64,000 bases of DNA, taken from assembly GCF_040049215.1 (NCBI RefSeq), contig NZ_JBDZDN010000003.1, positions 372,001-436,000 of the forward strand, written 5' to 3'. Source of the DNA: Mesorhizobium_K sp040049215 (lineage in GTDB: Bacteria; Pseudomonadota; Alphaproteobacteria; Rhizobiales; Rhizobiaceae). This document shows, in pieces, positions 52,415 through 61,548 of this stretch (position 1 is the first letter of the stretch; every line of letters starts with the position of its first letter). A program made the translations under genes and the position numbers. The notes under the pieces were generated by a model, which was not told where the DNA came from, made no database searches, and was given only the letters and a program-made list of their open reading frames with translations.

Positions 52415-53224
52415 ATGGCCAGAACCGATGCACAGCGCATCGCCGCATCGGGGCGAACCCTGGAGGAGGAGCGGGACATCGCCCGAGCGCTGGAAACCGA
52501 CCCGCGCGGCAGTCGATCGGTGCGGCTGGACTTCGAAAGCGGAGATTTTTCGGGCTGGAGCGTCCGGCGCCTGGCGAAGGACTATTCGGCGGTGATCCAG
52601 AGCGACGTCGTGCGCAGCGGCGCCAAATCCTGCCGCTTCGAGATCAGGCCGGGCGATTACGTCTCGCAAGGTTTTCGAGCCGAACTGCGCGACTGGTACA
52701 ACGCGCCCTTCGAGGCGGACACCTGGTACGGCTTCTCCACCTATCTGCCCAAGGATTTTGCGCCGCCGCAGGGCGTCGGCGTCGTGCTGGCGCAATGGCA
52801 CGACCAGGCCGAACTCGGCGATCCCGCCGGCAAGCCGCCGCTGGCGATCCGCTACCTAGACGGAGCGCTGCGCTTCACTGGGGCATTTTCGGAAGTTGCA
52901 TCGCAGGACCCGGAAAAACGCTACGTCTTCCACGAGATACCGCGGATCGCCCGCGGGGCCTGGCTGGATTTCGTGTTCGGAATTCATTGGTCGAGAAACG
53001 GGGATTCCAGCATCGATGCATTTCTCGGCGGTGAAAGCCTGTTCCGCTTCGACGGGCCGCTCGGCTATCGCAACGAGATAAAAGGTCCGTATTTCAAACT
53101 CGGCGTCTATGCCAGCGGCGAAATCACCAAGCCTCTAGTCGTCTATCACGACAATTACAGCCGCGCAGACAGCTTTGCCGCCGTCGACCCCGGCGCGGTC
53201 CCCACACCTGCGGACAAGGCATGA
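52415..53224 (+). CDS. Polysaccharide lyase-like protein (heparin lyase I fold)
   Basis: This 269-residue protein resembles heparin lyase I/PL20-type jelly-roll lectin domains: VRLDFESGDFSGW, then GFRAELRDW, WYGFSTYLPKDF and a C-terminal GPYFKLGVYASGEITKPLVV with YHDNYSR. These enzymes cut uronate-containing polysaccharide, and a UDP-uronate epimerase and UDP-sugar dehydrogenase are encoded in the same operon. No signal peptide is visible, so export or location is unclear. AAGGCAGG sits before the ATG at 52415. The gene overlaps the methyltransferase gene by four bases. Confidence 0.78.
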   Translation: MARTDAQRIAASGRTLEEERDIARALETDPRGSRSVRLDFESGDFSGWSVRRLAKDYSAVIQSDVVRSGAKSCRFEIRPGDYVSQGFRAELRDWYNAPFEADTWYGFSTYLPKDFAPPQGVGVVLAQWHDQAELGDPAGKPPLAIRYLDGALRFTGAFSEVASQDPEKRYVFHEIPRIARGAWLDFVFGIHWSRNGDSSIDAFLGGESLFRFDGPLGYRNEIKGPYFKLGVYASGEITKPLVVYHDNYSRADSFAAVDPGAVPTPADKA

Positions 53225-54489
53225 GCGCCTCCAGGATTGCCGGGACGGTTGCCGTCGTTTCGCTCGCCGGCAAGCCGCCTGAGCGCCTGCCCGCAAACGG
53301 GGGGTTCGAAGCCGTGCAAGCCCTCGGCCTGACCGGCCATCCGCCGGACAGCCTCTCGGGCAGGTTGGGCGCTGCCAGGCTCGCCGCAGAGGCGGAGGCG
53401 GAGTGGATGATTGCGCTTGCGCCGGGCGAGGGGCTGACGGACGACGCCTTCGAACTCGCGGCTCCCGCGCTCGGCCTCTACGAGGCGATCTTCGGTGCGG
53501 CCCATCCGCGCGGCAGCGCCGATGCGGTGGCGAAACTCAGCCGGCTGGCCTTCGACACGGCGGACAGGCTGCCGCATGCGCTGCTATACTGGTGGATGCC
53601 GGACGCTCACCTAGTGCGCACCGAACTGGCGCTGCATACGCTCGAACGCGTCGCCGCGAGTGGCGGCAAGAACTGGAAGCTCGACTATCTGTTCGACATC
53701 TGGAGCAATGCCCGCTGCCTGAAATCGGCGCAGCCGCTGCTGGAGCTCGATGCCGAGCCGCAGCCGCTCGATGCGGAAGCGACGGACTATGTGCTGAAAC
53801 GGCTGGCGGACGAGCCGGTGTTCCTGCCGATCGTCCACGGCGATGCAACCTATTATCTGCCCTATACGGGCCGGAACGCGGGCATCGAGCGCGAACAGTC
53901 GCGCGGCCTGTTCTTCGAGGCGATGGAACTGGAGGAACTGCGCAAGGTGGTCAAGCCCGGCGCGCATGTCGTCGACGTCGGGGCCAACACGGGCAACCAC
54001 ACTGTGTTTTTCGCCGGTCCCATGAAGGCGGCGTCTGTGCTGCCGTTCGAGCCGCTGCCGGCGGCTGCGGACGCCTTGCGGGCGAGCGTTGCACGCAACC
54101 GGCTGAAAAATGTCGACCTGTTGCGCCTCGGCACAGGCGTCTCGGACCGCGAAGGCCGCGCGCGGCTCGTATTTTCCGGGCGGGGAGGACTCGGCGCCAC
54201 CAGCCTGCAGGCCGATCCGGCGGGTGAAGTCATTGTCGCGACGCTCGATTCGATGGTATCGGGTCGGGTCGATCTGCTCAAAATCGATGTCGAGGGAATG
54301 GAGATGAGCGTGCTGGCAGGCTCGCGGGAACTGATCCGGGGCAATAAGCCATTGATCTTCATCGAGATCGCCAACCGCAACACGCCGGCCCTGATGCTTT
54401 GGCTTCGGCAGGAAAAGTATCGGGTCTTGCGCATTTTCACCGATAAAGGCCACGCCAATTACCTGCTCGCGCCAGAGGCCGCCGGCTGA
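53221..54489 (+). CDS. FkbM family SAM-dependent methyltransferase
   Basis: This 422-residue protein has a C-terminal FkbM methyltransferase domain. VVDVGANTGNHT (about residues 250-261) binds SAM, FEPLPAAADALRASVARN follows, and DLLKIDVEGMEMSVL is the FkbM hallmark. The N-terminal 200 residues are of unknown type and may contact the acceptor. FkbM enzymes often methylate hydroxyl groups of sugars in polysaccharides, which suits the operon. It overlaps both neighbours by a few bases. Confidence 0.87.
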   Translation: MSASRIAGTVAVVSLAGKPPERLPANGGFEAVQALGLTGHPPDSLSGRLGAARLAAEAEAEWMIALAPGEGLTDDAFELAAPALGLYEAIFGAAHPRGSADAVAKLSRLAFDTADRLPHALLYWWMPDAHLVRTELALHTLERVAASGGKNWKLDYLFDIWSNARCLKSAQPLLELDAEPQPLDAEATDYVLKRLADEPVFLPIVHGDATYYLPYTGRNAGIEREQSRGLFFEAMELEELRKVVKPGAHVVDVGANTGNHTVFFAGPMKAASVLPFEPLPAAADALRASVARNRLKNVDLLRLGTGVSDREGRARLVFSGRGGLGATSLQADPAGEVIVATLDSMVSGRVDLLKIDVEGMEMSVLAGSRELIRGNKPLIFIEIANRNTPALMLWLRQEKYRVLRIFTDKGHANYLLAPEAAG

Positions 54490-55514
54490 TGCGGTTCTTC
54501 ATTACCGGCACGGCGGGCTTCATAGGCTTTCACCTCGCCAGCAGGCTGCTGGAAGATGGCCATTCGGTCGTCGGTTATGACGGCATCACCCCTTACTACG
54601 ATGTCGGACTGAAGCGCAGACGGCACGAAATCCTGGGCGCCAAACCGGGATTCCTGGCCTTCGAGGCAATGCTCGAGGACGCGCCGGCCTTGCGGATCGC
54701 GGCCGAAAGGGCCGCGCCGGATGTGATTATCCACCTCGCGGCCCAGGCCGGCGTGCGCTACAGCCTGGAGAAGCCGGAGGCCTATGCGAGCGCCAATCTT
54801 CTGGGCATGGTGAACGTGCTCGAACTCTGCCGGGCGGTGAAGCCGCGGCATTTCCTGTTCGGATCGACAAGCTCCGTCTACGGCATGTCGGACAAGCCCG
54901 AATTCGTGGAGACGGACCCGACGGACCGCCCGGTATCGCTTTATGCTGCCAGCAAGAAATCAGGCGAGGTCATGGCGTATTCCTATGCGCATCTTTTCGC
55001 GATTCCGACGACGGTATGCCGTTTCTTCACCGTCTATGGACCGAACGGCCGGCCCGACATGTCGCTGTTCAAATTCGTCCGCGCGATCCTGAACGACGAG
55101 CCCATCGACGTTTTCGGCGACGGCGCCCACGAGCGTGACTTCACCTATGTCGGCGACCTCGTCGAGGCAGTCACGCGCCTCGTCGGGTGCATTCCGGAAA
55201 TCGGCAGTCCGGTGGCGGCCGGGGTGACCGACACGCTGTCGGCGATTGCGCCTTATCGCGAAGTCAACATCGCTGGCGGCAGAACCGTAGGCCTGATGCG
55301 TTACATAGAGACGATCGAGGAAATCCTTGGAAAGAAAGCACGATTGAACCTGTTGCCAGTGCAGGCCGGCGACGTCCTGCGGACCGCGGGCTCACCCGCG
55401 CTGCTTGAGGCGCTGACCGGCTACAGACCGGGAACCGGCATCAGGGAGGGCATGACCAAGTTCATCGACTGGTACCTGGCCGAGGTGCATTCGCAATCCG
55501 GACGGGCGACCTGA
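54489..55514 (+). CDS. NAD-dependent epimerase, UDP-glucuronate 4-epimerase type
   Basis: This 341-residue short-chain dehydrogenase/epimerase has the cofactor motif FITGTAGFIGFHLA at the N-terminus and the catalytic YxxxK at Tyr152/Lys156 (SLYAASKKSGE), with GSTSSVYG before it. YYDVGLKRRRHEIL near residue 40 is typical of UDP-glucuronate epimerases such as LspL/CapI. It would convert UDP-glucuronate to UDP-galacturonate. The start codon shares a base with the stop of the FkbM gene (TGATG). The UDP-sugar dehydrogenase gene follows. Confidence 0.9.
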   Translation: MRFFITGTAGFIGFHLASRLLEDGHSVVGYDGITPYYDVGLKRRRHEILGAKPGFLAFEAMLEDAPALRIAAERAAPDVIIHLAAQAGVRYSLEKPEAYASANLLGMVNVLELCRAVKPRHFLFGSTSSVYGMSDKPEFVETDPTDRPVSLYAASKKSGEVMAYSYAHLFAIPTTVCRFFTVYGPNGRPDMSLFKFVRAILNDEPIDVFGDGAHERDFTYVGDLVEAVTRLVGCIPEIGSPVAAGVTDTLSAIAPYREVNIAGGRTVGLMRYIETIEEILGKKARLNLLPVQAGDVLRTAGSPALLEALTGYRPGTGIREGMTKFIDWYLAEVHSQSGRAT

Positions 55515-55517
55515 ACC

Positions 55518-56795
55518 ATGGAACTCGACGACAAAACGATCGCCGTGATCGGGCTCGGCTATGTCGGCCTGCCGCTTGCGATGGAGTTCGCAAAAACCAG
55601 GCCGGTCGTCGGCTTTGACATCCGGCGGCAACGCATCGACGAACTGCTTTCCGGCCGCGATTCGACGCTCGAGGTGGCCCCCGAGGATTTCGGGCGCGCA
55701 GGGCAGATCGAATTTACCGACGACCCTGACGCCTTGCGCCGATGCGGAATTTTCATCGTCACGGTGCCGACGCCGATCGACAAGGCCAACCGGCCCGACC
55801 TCAAGCCTCTGATCCTGGCCACGGAAACGGTCGGCAAGGCGTTGCAGCGCGGCGGCGTGGTCATCTACGAATCGACGGTCTATCCGGGCTGCACCCGTGA
55901 AATCTGCGTGCCGATCCTCGAAAAGCTGTCGGGTCTTAGGCTGAACGAGGGGTTTTTCGTTGGTTATAGCCCCGAACGGGCAAATCCCGGCGACCGCGAG
56001 CATCGCCTGACGACGATCACCAAGGTCACCAGCGGATCGACGCCCGAGGCTGCCGACGCGATAGACGCGCTGTACGGTTCGGTCGTACGCGCCGGCACGC
56101 ACAAGGCGAGCTCGATCGAGGTGGCCGAGGCGGCAAAGGTCATCGAGAACACGCAGCGCGACCTGAACATCGCGCTGATGAACGAACTGGCGATCATCTT
56201 CAACCGGCTCGGCATCGATACGCTGGAAGTGCTGGCGGCGGCCCAGACGAAGTGGAATTTCCTGCCGTTCCGCCCCGGTCTGGTCGGCGGCCACTGCATC
56301 GGAGTGGATCCATACTACCTGACGCACAAGGCCCAGGAGGCCGGCTATCACCCGGAGGTCATCCTCGCCGGACGGCGCATCAACGACGGCATGGGCCGCT
56401 ATGTGGCCGACCAGGTCGCCCGGCTGATGATGCGGCGCGGCTTTCCGGTGGTGGGAAGCCGTATCCTCGTGATGGGGCTGGCTTTCAAGGAAAACTGCCC
56501 GGATATGCGCAATTCCAAGGCGATCGACATCGTGCGGGAGCTGAAGCAGTTCAACGCGTCGGTTGACGTCTGGGACCCGTGGGTATCGGCCGAGACCTGC
56601 AAGAACGAGATTGGCCTCGATTGCCTTTCGGACCAGCCCTTGCAGGGCGCCTACGATGCAGTGGTGGTGGCGGTGGGGCACCGGGAGTTCATCGAGGCCG
56701 GCGCGGTGGGCGTTCGGGCGCTCGGCAAGGACGCGGCCGTGCTCTACGACGTCAAGGGCATATTCGGGAAGGACGAGACGGACGGACGCCTGTAA
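55518..56795 (+). CDS. Nucleotide sugar dehydrogenase (TviB/WbpA type)
   Basis: This 425-residue UDP-sugar 6-dehydrogenase has the dinucleotide motif VIGLGYVGLPLAMEFAK and catalytic Cys260 in GGHCIGVDPYYL. The sequence pattern (TITKVTSGSTPEAADAID, AAQTKWNFLPFRPGLVGG) is closer to enzymes making UDP-N-acetyl-hexosaminuronate (TviB/VipA) than to plain UDP-glucose dehydrogenase. Together with the epimerase it supplies an acidic sugar for the polysaccharide. It is three bases after the epimerase gene. Confidence 0.9.
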   Translation: MELDDKTIAVIGLGYVGLPLAMEFAKTRPVVGFDIRRQRIDELLSGRDSTLEVAPEDFGRAGQIEFTDDPDALRRCGIFIVTVPTPIDKANRPDLKPLILATETVGKALQRGGVVIYESTVYPGCTREICVPILEKLSGLRLNEGFFVGYSPERANPGDREHRLTTITKVTSGSTPEAADAIDALYGSVVRAGTHKASSIEVAEAAKVIENTQRDLNIALMNELAIIFNRLGIDTLEVLAAAQTKWNFLPFRPGLVGGHCIGVDPYYLTHKAQEAGYHPEVILAGRRINDGMGRYVADQVARLMMRRGFPVVGSRILVMGLAFKENCPDMRNSKAIDIVRELKQFNASVDVWDPWVSAETCKNEIGLDCLSDQPLQGAYDAVVVAVGHREFIEAGAVGVRALGKDAAVLYDVKGIFGKDETDGRL

Positions 56796-56807
56796 CGGAG
56801 GCTCCGC

Positions 56808-56873
56808 ATGTCGCCGCGCACAAGGCTTTTGCTGCCGGGCGCCGATCTTGCCAAACAGGATGCGAGCAATTAG
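56808..56873 (+). CDS. Possible 21-residue peptide gene after the dehydrogenase
   Basis: A short frame of 21 codons follows a strong CGGAGG site spaced six bases from its ATG, 12 bases after the dehydrogenase stop. The peptide begins MSPRTRLLLPGADLAKQD and matches nothing I know. The rest of the stretch up to 57062 holds no other supported feature. It may be chance; the only support is the good ribosome-binding site. Confidence 0.25.
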   Translation: MSPRTRLLLPGADLAKQDASN

Positions 56874-57062
56874 ACGGTTGGCGAGGGGACGGGCGAGATC
56901 GATGCGATAGGGGCACGGTCGGCCAGTTTGCAAATCTCTTCCGCCGCGAAGGATGATACGAAGCCTGGCTTTGCATCCATGCCGTTGCCGTCGAGGGACG
57001 AATCTTGAATTTGCGCGGGGCTGTCCCCACAGCTGACGCACTTGGAGCATTTCTGGACCGGC

Positions 57063-57500
57063 ATGCAAATGACGCCCATGATCGCAACAGGCAGCTATGC
57101 AATAAACGCGCCCGATGTCGTCGCGGAGGATTTCGATGGAAAGATCGTGATCCTCAATCTGGGCGACGGCCGTTACTTCAGTCTCGATGGCATAGCGTCG
57201 CAAATATGGTCTTTGCTTGTCGCGGGACTGAGCCCGGCGGCGATTTTGGAAAGCATCGAGGCACATCAGCCATCGCTGACCGGACGTTCTTCGGAGTTCG
57301 TCGATCGTTTGATCGAGTTGAAGCTCATCCGCCCACAAGACGCCGAGGCGGGCAACGCCCAGGGGCCGATCAACGAAACCTGGTCCGGCGAAGAACCCAG
57401 GATCGAGGTTTTCGACGACCTTGCGGAGCTGATTCTCGCCGATCCCATCCATGACGTGGACGAGCAGGCGGGATGGCCAGCGCCACGACCCAATCCGTGA
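57063..57500 (+). CDS. PqqD family peptide-chaperone protein (first copy)
   Basis: This protein of about 145 residues contains a PqqD-like domain of about 85 residues: VVAEDFDGKIVILNLGDGRY, FSLDGIASQIWSLL and an acidic tail. PqqD-like domains bind leader peptides of ribosomally made, modified peptides (the RRE or B1 function). The C-terminal tail (rich in Asp, Glu and Pro) is extra compared with the minimal domain. I used the ATG at 57063; a TTG at 57042 is the alternative. It overlaps the kinase-like gene by 28 bases, so the two products probably work together. Confidence 0.8.
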   Translation: MQMTPMIATGSYAINAPDVVAEDFDGKIVILNLGDGRYFSLDGIASQIWSLLVAGLSPAAILESIEAHQPSLTGRSSEFVDRLIELKLIRPQDAEAGNAQGPINETWSGEEPRIEVFDDLAELILADPIHDVDEQAGWPAPRPNP

Positions 57501-58588
57501 TCGAAGCAGGATCGAGAAGGCGGCCCGTCGATGACGTGTCGATGCAGAGCCTTCTCGCCTATGCCAGGGGTCGCCTAGCCGCCGCGGCCGCCTTTCCGAA
57601 AGCGCGCCTCTTCCGGCGCGACCTCAGGCTGGCTCGTCTCGACATGACGGTGTGGTTCGCAAGCGAGGCCCTGGCCGATCTGTGCGGCAGGAAGCTGGTC
57701 CTGCGCGAGAGCGCCCGACCATTCGAAGCCGCCGCCGAAATATTTGCGCTGGATGCCGAGGCGGAAGGCTGGGAAATGCCCGCGGCGTGGCGCGAAAGCA
57801 GCGGCTTTTCGTCTCGCGAATTCGACAGGACGCTCGCGCTCGGCAATGTGCGCGGATTTTACGACCACGACGCGCCGTCCTGGCAATTCTTCGATTCCGC
57901 GGCCGGCATCGGCGTCCAGACGCTTCCAACCCCACTCGGCATGCCGCCTTGGGAGGAGGGGTCTCCGCTTCGCCTGTTCCTGCATTGGGCTTACGCAGCC
58001 GCCGGCATGCGGCTGACACACGCGGCGACGTTGGGTTACAACGGGCGGGGCGCGCTGATGGTTGGCGCAAGCGGCTCCGGAAAGTCTGGCACGACGTTGG
58101 CGGGCCTGTTGAATGGCCTGAGCAGCGTCGGCGACGACTATGTACTCGTCGAGCAGGGCGATGGGGTCGTGGCTCATTCGGTCTTCGGGGTATTCAAGCA
58201 GGACCCGCAAGGACTTCGCCGCGCTGGCCTGCCGCCGGAGCGCCTTGCGGACCGAAGGCTGAATTGGCATGGCAAGATAGAGTTCGACGCGGCAAGGCTC
58301 TCGCCTGATGGTTTTGCCGAGCGCATGGACATCCGCGCATTGTTGCTGCCCGAGATCGCCCGATCGAAACACACACGGATCGAACGTGTTTCCGCGCAGA
58401 GGGCGGCACTGGCGCTGGCGCCGTCCTCGGTTTTCCAGCTTGCAGGCGACGCAGGGGAAGGATTTAGGTTCCTTGCCGACTTGGCCAGACGCCTGCCAGC
58501 CTATCGGGTAAGCTTGTCGGAAGAACCGGCGGAGATCGCCGCTTCGATCAGATCGTTCCTCGAAAGGGAGGCGGAGCATTCCGGTTAG
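57473..58588 (+). CDS. HPr-kinase-like P-loop protein
   Basis: This 371-residue protein has a P-loop GASGSGKS at 198-205 and the SVGDDYVLV segment near residue 220 that follows in HPr kinase/phosphorylase relatives. The N-terminal 190 residues are unlike HPr kinase and may bind substrate. Relatives in lasso-peptide clusters (paeninodin) phosphorylate the precursor peptide, so a peptide-modifying role is plausible here. It overlaps the PqqD-like gene. An in-frame ATG at 57542 would avoid the overlap but has no better ribosome-binding site. Confidence 0.8.
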   Translation: MASATTQSVIEAGSRRRPVDDVSMQSLLAYARGRLAAAAAFPKARLFRRDLRLARLDMTVWFASEALADLCGRKLVLRESARPFEAAAEIFALDAEAEGWEMPAAWRESSGFSSREFDRTLALGNVRGFYDHDAPSWQFFDSAAGIGVQTLPTPLGMPPWEEGSPLRLFLHWAYAAAGMRLTHAATLGYNGRGALMVGASGSGKSGTTLAGLLNGLSSVGDDYVLVEQGDGVVAHSVFGVFKQDPQGLRRAGLPPERLADRRLNWHGKIEFDAARLSPDGFAERMDIRALLLPEIARSKHTRIERVSAQRAALALAPSSVFQLAGDAGEGFRFLADLARRLPAYRVSLSEEPAEIAASIRSFLEREAEHSG

Positions 58589-58589
58589 C

Positions 58590-59342
58590 GTGATCATGCC
58601 GGCGTTCAACGCCGACCGTTTCATCGATGCGGCGATCCGCTCGCTCTTGGCTGAGCGCGATGCCGTCGATCTGGATATCATTGTGGTCGATGACGGCTCC
58701 ACGGATGCGACCAGACCGGTCGTGGAGTCTCTAGCCGCCGATTTTCCCGAGGTCCGCCTGCTGCAGAACCCCCGCAAGGGCATCGCCGCCGCGCGCAACA
58801 CCGGATTGGATCATATACGCGACGACTGCCGCTTCGTGGCCTTCCTGGACGCGGACGATCTCTCCGTACCCGGGAGGATCGAGCGCCAGCGCTCGCTTCT
58901 CGCCGGCGATCCCGGCATCGACGTGCTTTACGGCTTGGTGAAGATGTTCTCCATCGCCGACGAGTCGCAAATGGCGCCGGCGGCCCAAAGCGCGACCAAG
59001 ATAATCCGCGGACCCTATCTGCAATCCGCGATGTATCGCCCGCAGGTCATCCGAAGCGTCGGCAGGTTTGACGAGACGTTTCGCCAGGGATGCGACACCG
59101 ATTTCGTGCTGCGCGTCATCGAGCGGGAGTTCAACCTCGTCCTGGATGACGGGTTGGCCTGCTACTATCGCAGGCACGACGCGAACGTTACGCTGAACGT
59201 TCAGGAAATGCAGCGCGAGTTCATGCTGGCGAGCCTCAAATGGGCGGCGCGCAACCGCATGAAGGGGAAGGTAGAGGTTCCCAAGGTTTTCTCGGAGATG
59301 TTTCTTAGGCGGGATAAAATCGAGGAGGGGTTTGGCGCGTGA
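58590..59342 (+). CDS. Glycosyltransferase family 2 (first)
   Basis: This 250-residue GT-A enzyme starts VIMPAFNADRFIDAAIRSLL, then has IIVVDDGSTDATRPVVE and LDADDLSVPGRIERQ, with DxD-type metal binding. The GTG at 58590 begins inside the first beta strand, which is short for the family. An ATT at 58578 has AAAGGGAGG at ideal spacing and would give four more residues (IPVS), so it may be the true start. It overlaps the next GT2 gene by four bases. It could glycosylate the modified peptide or a polysaccharide; the RiPP-like neighbours make the first possible. Confidence 0.85.
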   Translation: MIMPAFNADRFIDAAIRSLLAERDAVDLDIIVVDDGSTDATRPVVESLAADFPEVRLLQNPRKGIAAARNTGLDHIRDDCRFVAFLDADDLSVPGRIERQRSLLAGDPGIDVLYGLVKMFSIADESQMAPAAQSATKIIRGPYLQSAMYRPQVIRSVGRFDETFRQGCDTDFVLRVIEREFNLVLDDGLACYYRRHDANVTLNVQEMQREFMLASLKWAARNRMKGKVEVPKVFSEMFLRRDKIEEGFGA

Positions 59343-60049
59343 CACCGGCCTATTCGGTTGTGATTCCCGCCTACAACGCTGCCGGAACCATTCGGCAGGC
59401 GGTTGAATCCATCCTCGGCCAGTCGGTTCCCGCGCAGGAGATCATCGTCGTCGACGACGGATCCACCGATGAGACGGCGTCGGTAGCAGCCGCGATGGCC
59501 GGGCCGATTACGGTCGTCCGGCAGGAGAACGGTGGCCCAGGCGCTGCCACGACGACGGGATTCCGCCGCGTCGCAACTCCCTGCTTCGCGACGCTCGACG
59601 CAGACGATCTTTGGCTGCCCGCGAAGATCGAGCGCCAACTGGCCGCGCTAGAGGAGGACCCTGGATTGGCCGGTGTCTTCTCACTGGGACGCCAATTTCC
59701 GGACGGCCAGGCGCCCGATCCAGAAGGCGATGGCGCGGTCACGCGGCTCTGGACGCGCACCACCTTGCTGTTCCGCACCGACGCCGCGCGCAAAGTCGGG
59801 GATTTCACGGATATGCCGGGAATGCTTGGAGAAATGGTCGATTGGCTCGCCCGCAGCCGCGATCTGGGGCACCGGCATTTGATGCTGGAAGAAATCCTGG
59901 CCATGCGCCGGATTAGGGCCGGCAGTCTTTCGAGCAACCGTGACGCGGAGCGCAACCGGGGCTATCTCGTCGCAGTCCACAATGCGTTGAAACGAAAGAG
60001 GCGGATGGCGTCGGAAAGCGGGACGGGACCTGCTCGCGATGAGGGGTAA
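59339..60049 (+). CDS. Glycosyltransferase family 2 (second)
   Basis: This 236-residue GT-A glycosyltransferase has YSVVIPAYNAAGTIRQAVES, IIVVDDGSTDETASV and TLDADDLWLPAKIERQL. It is similar in plan to the preceding gene product but shorter at the C-terminus. The GTG start overlaps the upstream stop (GTGA), and its end overlaps the nucleotidyltransferase gene by 11 bases. Close packing of five genes from the PqqD-like gene onward indicates one operon. Confidence 0.85.
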   Translation: MTPAYSVVIPAYNAAGTIRQAVESILGQSVPAQEIIVVDDGSTDETASVAAAMAGPITVVRQENGGPGAATTTGFRRVATPCFATLDADDLWLPAKIERQLAALEEDPGLAGVFSLGRQFPDGQAPDPEGDGAVTRLWTRTTLLFRTDAARKVGDFTDMPGMLGEMVDWLARSRDLGHRHLMLEEILAMRRIRAGSLSSNRDAERNRGYLVAVHNALKRKRRMASESGTGPARDEG

Positions 60050-61514
60050 GATTTTAGCGCTCCTGCTGCGCAGCGCCTGGCCCAGGCCCTCGATCGACAG
60101 GCTGTTGCGCGCAGCGATGCTCGACGACTCGAATGCCGCGGCGGCCGCCTGGCACGAATTCGAGGCGTCGGCGGACTTCGACCACCTGACCGCAGGCGAG
60201 ATGAGGCTCATCGCATTCGCGTCGAGGCGGCTGAGGGCGCTGGCCCCGGAAAGCCCCATGCGCGCGCGTATCGGCGGCATCGAGCGGGCGAACTGGTCGC
60301 AGAGCCAGATGGTCATCGGCGAAGCCGGCGGCGGCCTGCGCGTACTGGCGGCCGCCTCGATCGACATGCTGGTCATCAAGGGCGCCGGCCGATTGGCCGC
60401 CGGAGGCCCAACCGCACGCGGGCGTGTCGTCAACGATGTCGATGTCGTCGTGCGGCCTGACGACCTGAAGCGCGCCTTCGACCTGTTGACGGCGGACGGA
60501 TGGCTGCCGGCGGAGTCCGGGACTGCGGTATATCACGCAGGCCACCTGGCAGGCGCGGTCGGCATCAATCTGGTGCGCGGGCGTTTCGGCAACCTCGACC
60601 TTCACCGCACGGCATTTCACCCGCCGTATGAATCGGCGGCTGAGGACGCAGCGATCTGGGACCGTTCAGCCAGCGGTGCGATCGCCTATACCCCCGTGCG
60701 CGTGCCCTCCGCTACCGATGCCGTCGCCATCGCAATCGCGCATGGATCCCTCGACGCGCACAAGAGCAGCGACTGGCTGGTCGACATTGCGGTCGCCATC
60801 GACAGCGGCGTCGACTGGGTGCTTCTGCAAGAGATCATCGAACGCAGACGCCTGCACGCGGCCGCAGCCACGGCGCTGGGCTATGCGCGCGAACGCCTCG
60901 AGCGGCCGGTGCCGGAATCGGTCATCGTCAGCCTGGAGAAGAAGGCGGCACGCCGCCCTGTCTCCTTGCTTGCCGCACTTGCGGAGACGCGGCCGAAGAC
61001 GGACAGGATCGGCTTTTTCTGGCTCGCGCGCGCCGTGGCGAAGCAGAGCCGGCTCATGCGAACCTACCGAAGACGCTTTTCAGGCGATCGTCGTCGCGTC
61101 GTGCTCCCCTCGCTGCTGACCGGCGGCAGCGTGACTGCATCCGGCGCAAAGGTGCTGGAAGAACCGCTTGTCCTGCCGGATCGGAAGCCGGGCGAGGCCT
61201 GGCGCGGCAGCCTGGACATAACGGTTTCCGTCGACCTCCCCCCAGCGTCCAGGCGGATAGACTTCGAGCTCAATTCGCATGGCCGGCATCACGCGCGGCT
61301 GAGGGCCATCGTCCTCAATCGAGGCAGGCGCGAACGGCTGCTGCGTTTCAACGTTCCCGTGGAGTTGGCGCCTGACGATACAGCGCCGGTGCTGGTGGCG
61401 GCGGCCTCGCGCATATTCAATGCCAACGCGCCGCAGGCGCTGGTTGAGCGTTACGCCGCGACGCCATTCAGGGTCGTCCGCCTTCGAACAAGGCGTCTGT
61501 TGCCCAAGACATGA
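60039..61514 (+). CDS. Nucleotidyltransferase family protein (PF14907 type)
   Basis: This 491-residue protein has an N-terminal nucleotidyltransferase-like domain. The segment VINDVDVVV-like (RVVNDVDVVVRPDDLKRAFD) near residue 130 supplies the DVD metal aspartates, preceded by the VIKGAGRLAAGGPTARG loop. Members of this group occur in lasso-peptide clusters; the pseudomycoidin enzyme was reported to modify a lasso peptide tail. The C-terminal 130 residues are a beta-rich region of unknown type. It is the last gene of the plus-strand run, 34 bases before the convergent formyltransferase gene. Confidence 0.82.
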   Translation: MRGKILALLLRSAWPRPSIDRLLRAAMLDDSNAAAAAWHEFEASADFDHLTAGEMRLIAFASRRLRALAPESPMRARIGGIERANWSQSQMVIGEAGGGLRVLAAASIDMLVIKGAGRLAAGGPTARGRVVNDVDVVVRPDDLKRAFDLLTADGWLPAESGTAVYHAGHLAGAVGINLVRGRFGNLDLHRTAFHPPYESAAEDAAIWDRSASGAIAYTPVRVPSATDAVAIAIAHGSLDAHKSSDWLVDIAVAIDSGVDWVLLQEIIERRRLHAAAATALGYARERLERPVPESVIVSLEKKAARRPVSLLAALAETRPKTDRIGFFWLARAVAKQSRLMRTYRRRFSGDRRRVVLPSLLTGGSVTASGAKVLEEPLVLPDRKPGEAWRGSLDITVSVDLPPASRRIDFELNSHGRHHARLRAIVLNRGRRERLLRFNVPVELAPDDTAPVLVAAASRIFNANAPQALVERYAATPFRVVRLRTRRLLPKT

Positions 61515-61548
61515 GGCTGGCGGCGATCAGTGGTCCGCCTGATCAGGA

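Noticed and set aside
56870..57079. 69-codon minus-strand frame in the spacer before the first PqqD-like gene, ending SISPVPSPTV
   Set aside because: It has no ribosome-binding site at any of its start codons, overlaps the start of the PqqD-like gene and carries no known leader motif, so it is not called as a gene.
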